Shown here piece by piece: positions 7,948 through 15,333 of a DNA stretch of 16,264 bases (positions within the stretch are counted from its first letter, which is position 1; each line of letters opens with the position of its first letter). Position numbers and translations under genes: made by a program. The stretch is from Saprospiraceae bacterium (GTDB taxonomy: Bacteria > Bacteroidota > Bacteroidia > Chitinophagales > Saprospiraceae): the NCBI GenBank assembly GCA_016715465.1, contig JADKAA010000003.1:1-16264 (forward strand). Reading direction: 5' to 3'. Under the pieces are notes generated by a model. That model saw only the letters and a program-made list of their open reading frames with translations. It searched no databases and had not been told where the DNA came from.

Positions 7948-8235
7948 TTAATTGTTTGTGGTTTTGGAAGCGTCTGCAAGCAACACAGTTTTACGAAACG
8001 ATTGCGTTCTGTCAAGCTGCATATGTGTGGTGTTTTTGTCGAGCCAAAAATTTCTATAACATTTCTGGGCTATGTTTATTATAAAACTCTTAAATAAAAT
8101 ACTATAGTTAAAATTAAAAGCTCTCTCGATATTAACAGTTATAGTATTAATACATTTTTCTTGTGTTGTACCTAAAAAAGCAAATCCTTTAAAGGAAAAT
8201 ATTGTAATAATTAGAGGAAGAATTGTTTGTATCCT
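7948..8235 (-). other. Possible decayed or start-less small ORF between cassettes
   Basis: An open minus-strand frame of 95 codons runs from just after a TAA at 8236-8238 to TAA at 7948-7950. It has no early ATG, GTG or TTG. An AAAGGA sequence lies just upstream of an ATT codon, and the first residues (ILPLIITIFSFKGFAFLG) look like a secretion signal. Low A/T-rich complexity makes chance possible. It could be a second cassette gene that lost its start, or non-coding DNA. No family is recognised. Apart from this frame, 7941-8252 holds nothing I can name. Confidence 0.2.
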
Positions 8236-8252
8236 TTACGAAAGTATCCCGT

Positions 8253-8879
8253 CTAAAAAGGGAGTGGTCTCCACGGATAAGCTTCCTTCCAATATGAATT
8301 GATTAAATGCCGTAGTCGTTCATTCATACTCATATGAGTTCGCATGATTTTTTTTAGCTTCTTTTTTTTGAAAATATTCAAGTAATAGTATGAGTTAACA
8401 GCATAGGCTTCAAATTCGATTTGCTGTGTGATATATTTATTATACTCTAAATTGTTCGATGGTTCAAAATAGTCTCCTTCAAAATATGTTTTTTGAAAAT
8501 AGTGTGTAAGCTCATGAATTATTGCAGAATTTGCCCTTGCATAAACGTTTTTTGATGTGTCAATTTTTTTGGAAATGATAGAATCCAATAAAGGGGTAAT
8601 AAATATTTTTGGACTAATATACCACCGTCCGCCAGTATCTATAACGCCATTCCTCTGAATAAATCCAATTTTGTCTTGATCAAAGCGGGCATTGAGTGAA
8701 AAATCATTTTTTAGAATAATAATTAGTGAATCGTCCTTTTCAAGATGGGTTCTCATAGGTATTGACAAAATGTTCATTATTCTAACTGTTTCTTTTTTGA
8801 AACCGTTCAAAATTTTAGTGTATTGAGCGCTGGAGTTTATTTCAAAAAAGAGAAACAATAAAATAAAGATAGTTTTCAT
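8253..8879 (-). CDS. Predicted secreted HExxH zinc metallopeptidase-like protein
   Basis: An intact 208-residue protein of no family I can name. The N-terminus MKTIFILLFLFFEINSSAQ is a signal peptide. The segment SAIIHELTHYFQKTYF (about 118-133) holds an HExxH zinc motif, and QQIEFEAYAVNSYYY about 30 residues later offers the third, gluzincin-type Glu ligand. The order (HELTHxxQ followed by EFEAYA) resembles small zincins and DUF-type putative peptidases. The C-terminus is basic and lysine-rich, then ends in YPWRPLPF. Codon use is strongly A/T-biased compared with the chromosomal neighbours, which fits a horizontally acquired cassette. Whether it cleaves a defined target or serves as a toxin or effector cannot be told from sequence. 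Confidence 0.7.
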   Translation of the reverse strand: MKTIFILLFLFFEINSSAQYTKILNGFKKETVRIMNILSIPMRTHLEKDDSLIIILKNDFSLNARFDQDKIGFIQRNGVIDTGGRWYISPKIFITPLLDSIISKKIDTSKNVYARANSAIIHELTHYFQKTYFEGDYFEPSNNLEYNKYITQQIEFEAYAVNSYYYLNIFKKKKLKKIMRTHMSMNERLRHLINSYWKEAYPWRPLPF

Positions 8880-8914
8880 TTCTTACAGTTATTTTAATAG
8901 TATCACATTCTCGT

Positions 8915-9100
8915 ATCGCCCAGCAATATTTTAGCTCTATTGTGTTAAGGTTATGTGTCCAGCAAAAGTGCTAAAATGTGTCGAGTCAAAGAAGCCCGGC
9001 AGAATTAAAACACTCTGAAAAACTAAAGTCCATTGTCCAACGCTTTGCCGATTAGTGAACGGTCGCACCGCTTGCACAAAACATTTTATTGTGCGTAGTT
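8915..9100 (-). repeat. Array spacer J3
   Basis: The right end, on the minus strand, is ACTACGCACAATAAAATG (9099-9082), starting four bases after the TAA of the SMEK gene. The left end (+ strand) reads TCGCCCAGCAATATTTTAG. Reverse-complementing one onto the other gives an imperfect inverted repeat (CGCCCAgcAATATTTTAG against CGCACAATAAAATG). Internal GAAGCCCGGCAG and GTGAACGGTCGCACC echo J2 and J4, but the match is weaker. Confidence 0.45.
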
Positions 9101-9988
9101 TTATTGCCGTCTGCTACCGACAATATGTTTGCCCAAATGTAAATCGCTTGCTAATGTATTTGTCTTGTCTATAATTTTTTCTTTTAAGTCATCAATCTTA
9201 TCCGTTTCATGTTGTGATAAACATAGAAAGTTGGAATGTCGTTTATTTTTGTTGGCATTGCAAATTTGAAGTATTTCAGAAACATGAAATTCAATTTCGC
9301 TTAACTGTCCTTTTACTTTGTCGGTATATTCTACAAGTGCTTTTGCCCGAATAGATTTTCTTTTTATTTTACCTGTTGTTATTATTTCTTTTACTTCTAA
9401 TAGTCCCTCGGCCATTTTATTGAAGTCACCTTCGCAAACTGTATAGTCACGAACTGCACTTCTATTTATAACATCAAAAACCACGTCAAAACATTGTTTG
9501 TCGTTCATTGGATTTAAACTATTCCAAGGAATTTGTCTTTGTAAAATGTCGTAAATTTTGTCCTTTTGAATACTGCTGCCAAATTTTGCTAACTCAATCA
9601 AATATTCAATACCGTAAGCTTTCACATTTGGCAATGTCGATTTAGTTGCTTTTACAAAACCAATAACAACTAAATTTGAATAGCTAATGCTGTGTTTATG
9701 ATATGTGGCTGTTGTCTTTTTTACTTTTCGTAAGTCTCCGTTTGTCGTGACTTGTAATGCTATACTCTTTGTTTTGTTTATGAGGTCAATAGCAGGATAA
9801 TTGTGTTTTAGCGAATTTATGTTCTCATACTGCTCAGTGTCTTTTTCAAAAACGTTTAAAAAATCTTTTATTACACTTTCTAAATTAAATGTCAAATCAG
9901 TAAATGATTGGTCAACATAGTTCTGAATGTGACTTTGTAAAAAAGTCAATAAGGAAATTATTTCGGTAAGTTTCTGTTGGTCTGTCAT
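9101..9988 (-). CDS. SMEK-domain protein
   Basis: An intact 295-residue protein. The region around FTDLTFNLESVIKDFLNVFE followed by HNYPAIDLINKTKSIALQVT (residues about 28-80) matches the SMEK domain. That domain is predicted to have a restriction-endonuclease-like (PD-(D/E)xK) fold, with the acidic residue in YPAIDL and the following QVT strand as candidate catalytic core. A helical C-terminus (about 170-295) ends in a Lys-rich DLKEKIIDKTNT part. SMEK proteins are found in mobile and defence-linked neighbourhoods, so a nuclease-type or immunity role is plausible but unproven. Start: ATG at 9988, about 23 nt after the cassette-junction motif TTGTGCGTAATTTTTAAG. The gene stops 1 nt before the next spacer begins. 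Confidence 0.75.
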   Translation of the reverse strand: MTDQQKLTEIISLLTFLQSHIQNYVDQSFTDLTFNLESVIKDFLNVFEKDTEQYENINSLKHNYPAIDLINKTKSIALQVTTNGDLRKVKKTTATYHKHSISYSNLVVIGFVKATKSTLPNVKAYGIEYLIELAKFGSSIQKDKIYDILQRQIPWNSLNPMNDKQCFDVVFDVINRSAVRDYTVCEGDFNKMAEGLLEVKEIITTGKIKRKSIRAKALVEYTDKVKGQLSEIEFHVSEILQICNANKNKRHSNFLCLSQHETDKIDDLKEKIIDKTNTLASDLHLGKHIVGSRRQ

Positions 9989-10005
9989 TGAAGTCGGTCT
10001 TAAAA

Positions 10006-10210
10006 ATTACGCACAATGGTAGGGCTTTCTGCTGTGCTAATATTCCGTGATTCGTCAGCCCGAACCGCTGCTGAGTAAAGTTAATACAGTAGATGTTATA
10101 TTATGTCGCTGGGTTTTATTCGTTAATCCCGGACTACAGATGATATGCGAACGGGACGATAAGTTTATATTCGTCAGCCAGCATAGCAGAATACTCCATG
10201 TTGGGCGCAG
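10006..10210 (-). repeat. Array spacer J2 (best-preserved attC-like unit)
   Basis: About 205 bp, beginning on the minus strand directly after the stop of the coiled-coil gene with ACTGCGCCCAAC and ending with ATTGTGCGTAATTTTTAA before the SMEK start. The 7-mer GCCCAAC (minus, 10206-10200) fits RYYYAAC; the opposite end TTGTGCG is a degenerate GTTRRRY. The two ends are inverted repeats with a shared TTCTGCTATGCT / TTCTGCTGTGCT block. The + strand also carries three direct copies ATTCGTCAGCCCG (10050-10062), TATTCGTTAATCCCGG (10117-10132) and TATTCGTCAGCC (10168-10179). Open frames on both strands here are by-products of the repeat. Confidence 0.65.
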
Positions 10211-10211
10211 T

Positions 10212-10784
10212 CTATCTATCGGAAACCACATGTCCAAACCAAGCTCTTTCTCTATCAAGATTTAAAGTATTTCCAAACCCTAATTCCTTTCGCACAAGAT
10301 TTCGATAACGATTCAATAAATCAGTTACCGGTGTTTGAGGCTCAAGGTTAAACATAATCGTTGAAAACATCGTTACGACTTCCGTATTGTCACAGGTGAG
10401 AATTAAATTATTATGGCACGTTCTTACCTCTTCAGTAGTCGCATTTTGTTTTTTGATTTGACCTCCAGCCGGAGGAGCAAATACTTGTGATAAATATGAA
10501 TCAATAATAGAAAGCGAGGATAACAAAGATTTATATTTCAATTCACGTTTGAGCCTTTCAACTTCTTGTCCTTTTTGAACATCTGCTTTAACTTGTTCAA
10601 TCTTTGAAGTGATTATAGTAACATCCTGCTTTGTTGCAAGATTCTGTCCCTTTTGATTTAAGTAAGATGTCAATAAGGCAGCAAGAATCCCCACAATTGC
10701 TGATAGTACTAAAAACATCCAATAATTTTTAATTGAACCATTGATGGTTTTTTCAATAAGTTCTTTGATTTGCTCTGGTGACAT
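10212..10784 (-). CDS. Small membrane-anchored coiled-coil protein of unknown function
   Basis: Intact, 190 residues. A short cytoplasmic N-terminus is followed by one transmembrane helix (WMFLVLSAIVGILAALLTSY, about 22-41), then a charged coiled-coil (KQDVTIITSKIEQVKADVQK, about 52-85) and a helical C-terminal domain to RAWFGHVVSDR. The KQD...IT.KIEQVK pattern after a TM helix is familiar from many short hypothetical proteins of cassettes and mobile elements, with no established function. The stop codon TAG overlaps the start of spacer J2, and the ATG stands 22 nt after GTTGGGCGCAATC, so the gene fills its cassette almost completely. Confidence 0.7.
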   Translation of the reverse strand: MSPEQIKELIEKTINGSIKNYWMFLVLSAIVGILAALLTSYLNQKGQNLATKQDVTIITSKIEQVKADVQKGQEVERLKRELKYKSLLSSLSIIDSYLSQVFAPPAGGQIKKQNATTEEVRTCHNNLILTCDNTEVVTMFSTIMFNLEPQTPVTDLLNRYRNLVRKELGFGNTLNLDRERAWFGHVVSDR

Positions 10785-10813
10785 TTTCTGTTATTTTAAG
10801 ATTGCGCCCAACG
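10785..10813 (-). repeat. Right-hand array junction (GTTGGGC-type half site)
   Basis: The minus strand reads CGTTGGGCGCAATCTTAAAA, an exact GTTRRRY 7-mer (10812-10806) plus the same A/T tail found before the other cassette genes. Only this half-site is visible on this side. The following DNA (10814-11058) contains no matching spacer, so this is where the array meets the chromosome. Confidence 0.5.
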
Positions 10814-10870
10814 TATGTATTATCGCTATTATACGAACCTACAATTATTTTAAAAATTTGACAATCAATA

Positions 10871-10899
10871 CAAAATATTATAAATACGAGTTGCGACAA
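10871..10899 (-). promoter_or_regulatory. Candidate promoter at the entry of the array
   Basis: Minus strand: TTG (10899-10897), an 18-nt spacer, then ATATTTTG (10878-10871), a near match to TAnnTTTG. It lies 86 nt upstream of the first cassette gene and points into the array, where a cassette promoter would be expected. A direct repeat CGATTGTAAACG / CGATTGTAGACG lies just upstream, at about 10904-10935. The remainder of the 289-bp gap to the GNAT gene holds no gene. Confidence 0.35.
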
Positions 10900-11058
10900 T
10901 ATCCGATTGTAAACGTTTAGAAACGATTGTAGACGGATAATGCAGGCTGGTTTAATAACCTTTATCTCCATCTTTACTTCTTTGCAACTTACTTTCAGCC
11001 GCCGGGTAAAACCTATTTAATCAATATGTCCTGCTCTTTTACTAAAATACTAATTAGA

Positions 11059-11093
11059 TAAAAAGAAAACAATACCACTTTCAGGTAATTGTT
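11059..11093 (-). terminator. Intrinsic terminator of the GNAT gene
   Basis: Minus strand: AACAATTACC (11093-11084) pairs with GGTATTGTT (11076-11068), with one bulged base and a 7-nt loop, followed by TTCTTTTT. It stands about 10 nt beyond the GNAT stop (11103) and would insulate the array from the APC/GNAT unit. Confidence 0.6.
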
Positions 11094-11102
11094 GCTGTAA
11101 GC

Positions 11103-11703
11103 TCAGCGGGTATTTTGCTGCAATCTTTCTTTCACCCCGCCCAGCCATTCTGTTTTTAAAATGCTCAGGATGATACTGTCCCTTCTTCCACCATTGGCAG
11201 TGGGCATATGGTTGCGCAGGATGCCTTCTTCCACACAGCCAATAGCCTTCATGGCAGCAATGCTCCCGGCATTATTGGCATCGGCTCGAAACTCTAACCG
11301 TTCCATTCCCCATTCTTCAAACACATAAGTGAGCAATAATAATTTGCAATGCCTGTTCAGTCCGGTTCGCTGAAATTCTTTTCCATACCAGGTGTAGCCC
11401 AGTTGTGTGGTTAGCCAGGATTGCTGAATATCATAAAATCTTGTACTGCCTGCATAGCGATTGGCTTTTTTATCAAACACAATAAAAGCATATTCTTTTT
11501 TATCCTCCCTGTTCTTAATGGCCGTGATAATATATTTGCGGAGATTGTCTTCACCCGCCGCCGTTACCAAACCATATTTCCATATCTCTGGTTCGTTTAA
11601 AGAGAAGGGCAAAAAGGTTTTGAAAGTCACTTTCCTGTATGGGGCGCAGTAACACTCTTTCGTTTTCAAGAACAGGTTGTTGCTGGAAAATATCTGTTGG
11701 CAT
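11103..11703 (-). CDS. GNAT-family N-acetyltransferase (RimJ/RimL type), one frameshift near the N-terminus
   Basis: A predicted acetyl-CoA-dependent acetyltransferase of the ribosomal-protein-alanine/antibiotic type (Acetyltransf_3 fold); substrate unknown. The ATG at 11703 gives MPTDIFQQQPVLENERVLLR, then PIQESDFQNL. An extra T in a T-run near 11630 shifts it into LPFSLNEPEIWKYGLV. The typical core FIVFDKKANRYAGSTRFYD, LGYTWYGKEFQRTGLNR (acetyl-CoA loop) and FRADANNAGSIAAMKAIGC follow. The apparent start at 11669 is an artefact. Corrected length 199 residues. The start lies 16 nt after the APC permease stop, so the two genes probably share a transcript that ends at the terminator at 11059-11093. 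Confidence 0.85.
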
Positions 11704-11719
11704 TGCAGCGGCTTTGTTT

Positions 11720-12993
11720 TTACTGATTGTTTTTTTTGGACCGATTAACTACGATATAAATGACCAGCCCTGCTAGTATTGTTATACCAACATCCCGCAG
11801 TTCCCTTAGCCTGGAACTGCTGAGCAGCCATAGTGTAATTAAAATCCCTGTTACGGCAATTATGTTACCATGCTTTAATTTATAAAAATTTGCCTGCTCC
11901 GGGTTTTTTTTGCGTAGCAGGATAAGAGTGGTGCATACAATACCATAGATCATTACTCTTGTAATGGCACTGAGTGAGGCGGCTGATAAAAATGAGTAAT
12001 TGAGCGAAACAATAATGGTGATGCTCATAAACAATAACAACGACCAGGTGGGGGTTTTATATTTCGGATGGATGAAGGAAAACAACCCGGGAAACTGTTT
12101 TTCTTCGCTGAATGCATAGGGCAATCGTGAGCCAACCAGCATAATAGCATTTAGCGTGCCGGCTACAGAAAATATAGCGCCGATGGCAATAATGCTGGCG
12201 CCGCTTTTACCCATAAACAAACCGGCTGCTTCTGCTAAGGGCTTGTCTGATGATGCCAATTCCGGTAATGTACCAATGCTCACCACCTGTATCAGTATAT
12301 AAATAGTGGTAATGAATACTGCGGCGAGCAGTAATGCAAAGGGTAGATTCTTCTCCGGGTTTTTTACTTCGCCGCTGTTCACCAGTACCGATTCAAAACC
12401 GCCGAAGGCAAATACCAGCAATAACACCGTAGAAGAAAAGGAGGAAAAATCAGGGATATGCTTTATTTCATACTGTGCAGGTTCAATAAAAAAGAAACCA
12501 ACCACGATAAAAAGTAACAGGGCAACAATTTGCTGATGGTTAAAAAATTATTGATCCGGGTCGTGTTTCTTATTCCAATGTGATTGATATACGCCAATAG
12601 CAGGGTAAATAAAACGATCACCATTATCCTTGCTTCCGGCAATGTGAACCAGGCAGCAAAAACAGAAAGATAGGAAACCAGTAAGTTGATCAACGCGGCG
12701 TAAGTAATGAATCTTGTTACCAGCAATAACCAGCCGGTCAGAAAAGCCGGTAACTTTCCGAAGGAGGAAAGGGCATAGAGATAAGGTCCGCCGGTTTTAC
12801 TGAAGCGGCTGCTTACTTCCGCAAAACAAAGTATGATGACAAAAACTGCAACGGCACAAACCAAAAATGCAGCAATACTGTACACACCGGTTTCTTTAAA
12901 AATCTTTGCCGGCAATCCGAAAATACCAGAACCTATCACCCCATTGATGATCAATAGTACCATCGCCCATTTGCTGATACTCCGGTTAAGCAT
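11720..12993 (-). CDS. APC-family amino acid permease, one frameshift
   Basis: A proton-coupled or exchange transporter of the amino acid-polyamine-organocation superfamily. N-terminus MLNRSISKWAMVLLIINGVI followed by the TM1 GSGIFGLPAK motif. The TM6 region reads VLLLVFAFGGFESVLVNSGE with the usual EVKNPEKNLP follow-up. About 12 hydrophobic helices and 424 residues in total, normal. A missing C near 12530 (after TISKLLP) splits it into 12463-12993 and 11720-12505, which look like two proteins but join into one topology. Substrate cannot be set from sequence. It follows murA by 49 nt and precedes the GNAT gene by 16 nt on the same strand, so a murA-permease-GNAT transcript is possible. Confidence 0.88.
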
Positions 12994-13042
12994 GTTGAAA
13001 AGATAGGGAAATAATCAGTGCTGGTAGGTAGCAGGGAAATGA

Positions 13043-14352
13043 TCAGGAGCCGGTTCTTTTTTATATCCGCCCCCAATTTTCTCAACCGTCCGTCAATATC
13101 CTGGTAGCCCCTGTCTATCTGTTCAATATTCTGGATCACACTTTTCCTTCCGCACTTAATGCAGCAATTAATAAAGCCACACCGGCACGGATATCCGGAG
13201 AACTCATGGTGATACCCCGCAACATTTGTTCTCTTTCCAACCCTATCACTACGGCACGATGCGGATCGCACAACACTATTCTTGCCCCCATATCAATCAG
13301 CTTGTCTACAAAGAATAAACGGCTCTCAAACATTTTCTGGTGAATGAGTACAGATCCTTTGGCTTGTATCGCTGTTACCAGCACAATACTTAACAGGTCG
13401 GGAGTAAAACCCGGCCAGGGATGATCGTAAATGGTCATTACGGATCCGTCTAAAAAAGTTTGTATCTCGTAACTCTCCTGCGAGGGGATATGAATATCAT
13501 CGCCATTGAATTCCAGTTGTATCCCCAGCTGTTGAAATTTTTCAGGAATGATACCCAAATGATCTATACCTGCCCCTTTGATGGTGATATCGCTTTGTGT
13601 CATTGCGGCCAGCCCGATGAAAGAACCTACTTCGATCATATCGGGCAGCATACTATGTTCTGTCCCGCCGAGATAGCTGACTCCTTCAATGGTCAGCATA
13701 TTGCTGCCTATACCACTGATCTTTGCACCCATCCGGTTCAGCATCTTGCATAGTTGCTGGATATACGGCTCGCAGGCTGCATTGTAAATAGTAGTGGTAC
13801 CATTGGCCATAGAAGCGGCCATGATAATATTGGCGGTGCCTGTTACGGATGGTTCATCCAGCAAGAGATATGCACCCTGTAACTGCGGCGCTTCCAGGTG
13901 AAAGAATCCATCTTCTTCATGATAAATAAATGAGGCACCCAATTTTTCAAATCCAATGATATGTGTATCTAATCGCCGTCTTCCGATTTTATCACCCCCG
14001 GGTTTTGGTATAAATGCTTTTCTGAATCTTGCCAGCATGGGTCCGGCCAGCATGACCGAACCACGCAGCTTGCCGCTTTTCTTTTTAAAGGCATCGCTGT
14101 GGAGGTAATCAATGTTCACATCATTGGCCCGGAAGGTACAGGTGTCACGGCTGGTTCTTTCAATGTTCACATTCATATCACCCAGTAACTCTATCAGCAG
14201 GTTCACATCAATAATGTCCGGGATATTAGTGATAGTGATCTTTTCCGGAGTTAACAATACCGCACTGATAATTTGCAGGGCTTCGTTCTTAGCACCCTGT
14301 GGTATGATCTCTCCCTGTAATTTTTATTGCCTCTTACTTCAAAGGAATGCAT
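13043..14352 (-). CDS. murA: UDP-N-acetylglucosamine 1-carboxyvinyltransferase, MurA, frameshifted at both ends
   Basis: Catalyses the first committed step of peptidoglycan synthesis, adding enolpyruvate from PEP to UDP-GlcNAc. The start is the ATG at 14352 (MHSFEVRGNK). A missing A near 14317 leads into LQGEIIPQGAKNEALQII with the KN substrate residues. The main frame has both EPSP-synthase-like halves and the catalytic loop PKPGGDKIGRRRLDTH. The residue at the E. coli Cys115 position is Asp, as in mycobacteria and chlamydiae. The end is shifted near 13137 (EGKVI becomes VIQNIEQIDRGYQDIDGRL). A further extra A near 13062 would give ADIKRTGS and the TGA at 13043-13045. About 436 residues, as expected. 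Confidence 0.95.
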
Positions 14353-14407
14353 ATGGGTTAATTGATTTGCGTACTGGTTGATCCGGTTCAGGAATTCATT
14401 GTGTTTG

Positions 14408-14437
14408 CAAAGTAAATACAAACTGTAGTGGGGGCAA
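14408..14437 (-). promoter_or_regulatory. Candidate murA promoter
   Basis: Minus strand: TTG (14437-14435), 19 nt, then TTACTTTG (14415-14408), one mismatch from TAnnTTTG, with spacing normal for Bacteroidota. It lies 55 nt before the murA ATG and just downstream of the terminator at 14440-14474. Confidence 0.45.
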
Positions 14438-14439
14438 TA

Positions 14440-14474
14440 AAAAAAGGTTGACCAGGAAGCCTGGTCAACCTTTT
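14440..14474. terminator. Strong bidirectional intrinsic terminator
   Basis: GGTTGACCAGG (14446-14456) and CCTGGTCAACC (14460-14470) form a perfect 11-bp stem with a 3-nt loop. It has an A-run before and TTTT after, so it works on either strand. It ends the DUF4290 transcript ahead of the murA promoter. Confidence 0.92.
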
Positions 14475-14487
14475 AACTATGTAACCT

Positions 14488-14503
14488 CCCGATAATTATC
14501 GGG
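14488..14503. repeat. Perfect palindrome CCCGATAATTATCGGG
   Basis: A 16-bp perfect palindrome that begins 6 nt after the DUF4290 stop on the minus strand. The CCCGATA...TATCGGG type is a frequent intergenic hairpin in Bacteroidota and may stabilise the mRNA 3' end. Confidence 0.6.
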
Positions 14504-14508
14504 ATAGC

Positions 14509-15205
14509 TTAATATCGTTTCTTTTTAAAACCACCACCGCCACCGCCGCGGTTATCTCGGCCATCATTTCTGCGCTGGCCGCCACCGCCGCCACCACGCT
14601 GCTGGAATTTGCCACCCGGTCTTTTGCCATAGCCGCCGCGGTTATCCCTTCCTTCCTGCTGCGGACGGAATGCTTTTACAAAAGGTGTATTGGTAAAAGT
14701 TAACTGGCCATTGGTAATGGAAGACAGTTCACTTTGTATGGCATCATCATGCACAATTTCTTTATGCCAGTTATTATACGCCAGCTTCATGTAATACGCC
14801 ACCGCATTGGCAAAGCCTAATTTCTTTTCAGGATTTTCTTCCTGCAGTGCTTTATCAATGATCACTTCAAGGTTTTTACCCAGGTGTGAAAATTTAGGAT
14901 GACGTTTGGGATAAGGTAATGGGTCAGGCTTCGCCTTTAATGTTTCCCGGGTGGGAATAGGGTAGGGAGATTTTACATCCATCTTAAAGTCGGAGATCAG
15001 GAATAAGTGATCCCATAATTTATGACGGAAATCTTCTACATTTTTCAGGTGCGGGTTTAAAAATCCCATCAATTCAATCACTGCCTGGGCATTTCGCTGG
15101 CGGCGTTCGGGATCCCTCAATCGTCATTGTATGTTCTACCATTTTCTGCACATGACGGCCATATTCCCTCATGGTCAGGTAATTTCTTGTGGTATTATAC
15201 TCCAT
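14509..15205 (-). CDS. DUF4290 family protein with arginine/glycine-rich (RGG-type) tail
   Basis: Function unknown. The start chosen is the ATG at 15205 (MEYNTTRNYLTMREYGRHVQ), the usual family start. An extra G near 15118 breaks the frame after MVEHTMTIE, and DPERRQRNAQAVIELMGFLN follows. The conserved DUF4290 domain fills about residues 1-175. The last 50 residues are low-complexity Gly/Arg/Lys/Gln with RGG-like units (DNRGGYGKR, FQQRGGGGGG, RNDGRDNRGG, then FKKKRY). Such tails usually bind RNA or nucleic acid. Corrected length 231 residues. An in-frame ATG at 15220 also exists, but a -7 box at 15226-15233 leaves no leader for it, which favours the ATG at 15205. Confidence 0.85.
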
Positions 15206-15225
15206 GCTATCTATATCCATTGCAA

Positions 15226-15233
15226 CAAATGTA
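15226..15233 (-). promoter_or_regulatory. -7 box for the DUF4290 gene
   Basis: TACATTTG on the minus strand, an exact TAnnTTTG match. Its distance to the ATG at 15205 implies a very short leader of about 15 nt. No clear TTTG -33 partner is seen in the T/C-rich upstream DNA. Confidence 0.4.
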
Positions 15234-15333
15234 GAGAAAGAAGTTTGAATGAAGAAGTCCGGGAAGGGCAAAAGGAAAGATTACGAACACAGGACCCTTT
15301 GCCACCTGGCCACCATCCTCTTCCACCTAGAGG

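Larger units (their letters stand above)
6508..10813 (-). mobile_element. AT-rich cassette-like gene array (putative integron-type or unnamed system, no integrase seen)
   Basis: Four unrelated genes (6637-7697, 8253-8879, 9101-9988, 10212-10784) all point the same way and are separated by related spacers. The DNA is visibly richer in A/T than its flanks. Genes start 24-45 nt after a GTTGGGC-like motif. In two cassettes they end 0-5 nt before a GCGCCCAAC/ACGCACAAT motif. The set of spacers matches the layout of cassette arrays, where each unit is one gene plus one recombination site. Flanking chromosomal genes are the HabA-like gene (left) and the GNAT/APC/murA block (right). The window contains no tyrosine recombinase, so the system is inferred from architecture only. 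Confidence 0.5.

Noticed and set aside
6508..10210. Spacer repeats as a CRISPR array
   Set aside because: The units are long, diverged and separated by whole genes, without short identical repeats or cas genes.
10047..10265. Small open frames on both strands around spacer J2
   Set aside because: They cover the repeat and change with the copy in J4; no start signal or family.
11103..11669. GNAT start at 11669
   Set aside because: The frame upstream to the ATG at 11703 encodes the expected family N-terminus; the apparent start comes from an extra T.
12463..12993. The APC permease as two separate proteins
   Set aside because: The two frames join into one standard topology after one base in a C-run is restored.
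13136..14257. MurA as a truncated pseudogene lacking its first about 30 residues
   Set aside because: The missing N-terminal residues, including the essential KN pair, are encoded in the adjacent frame with a start at 14352.
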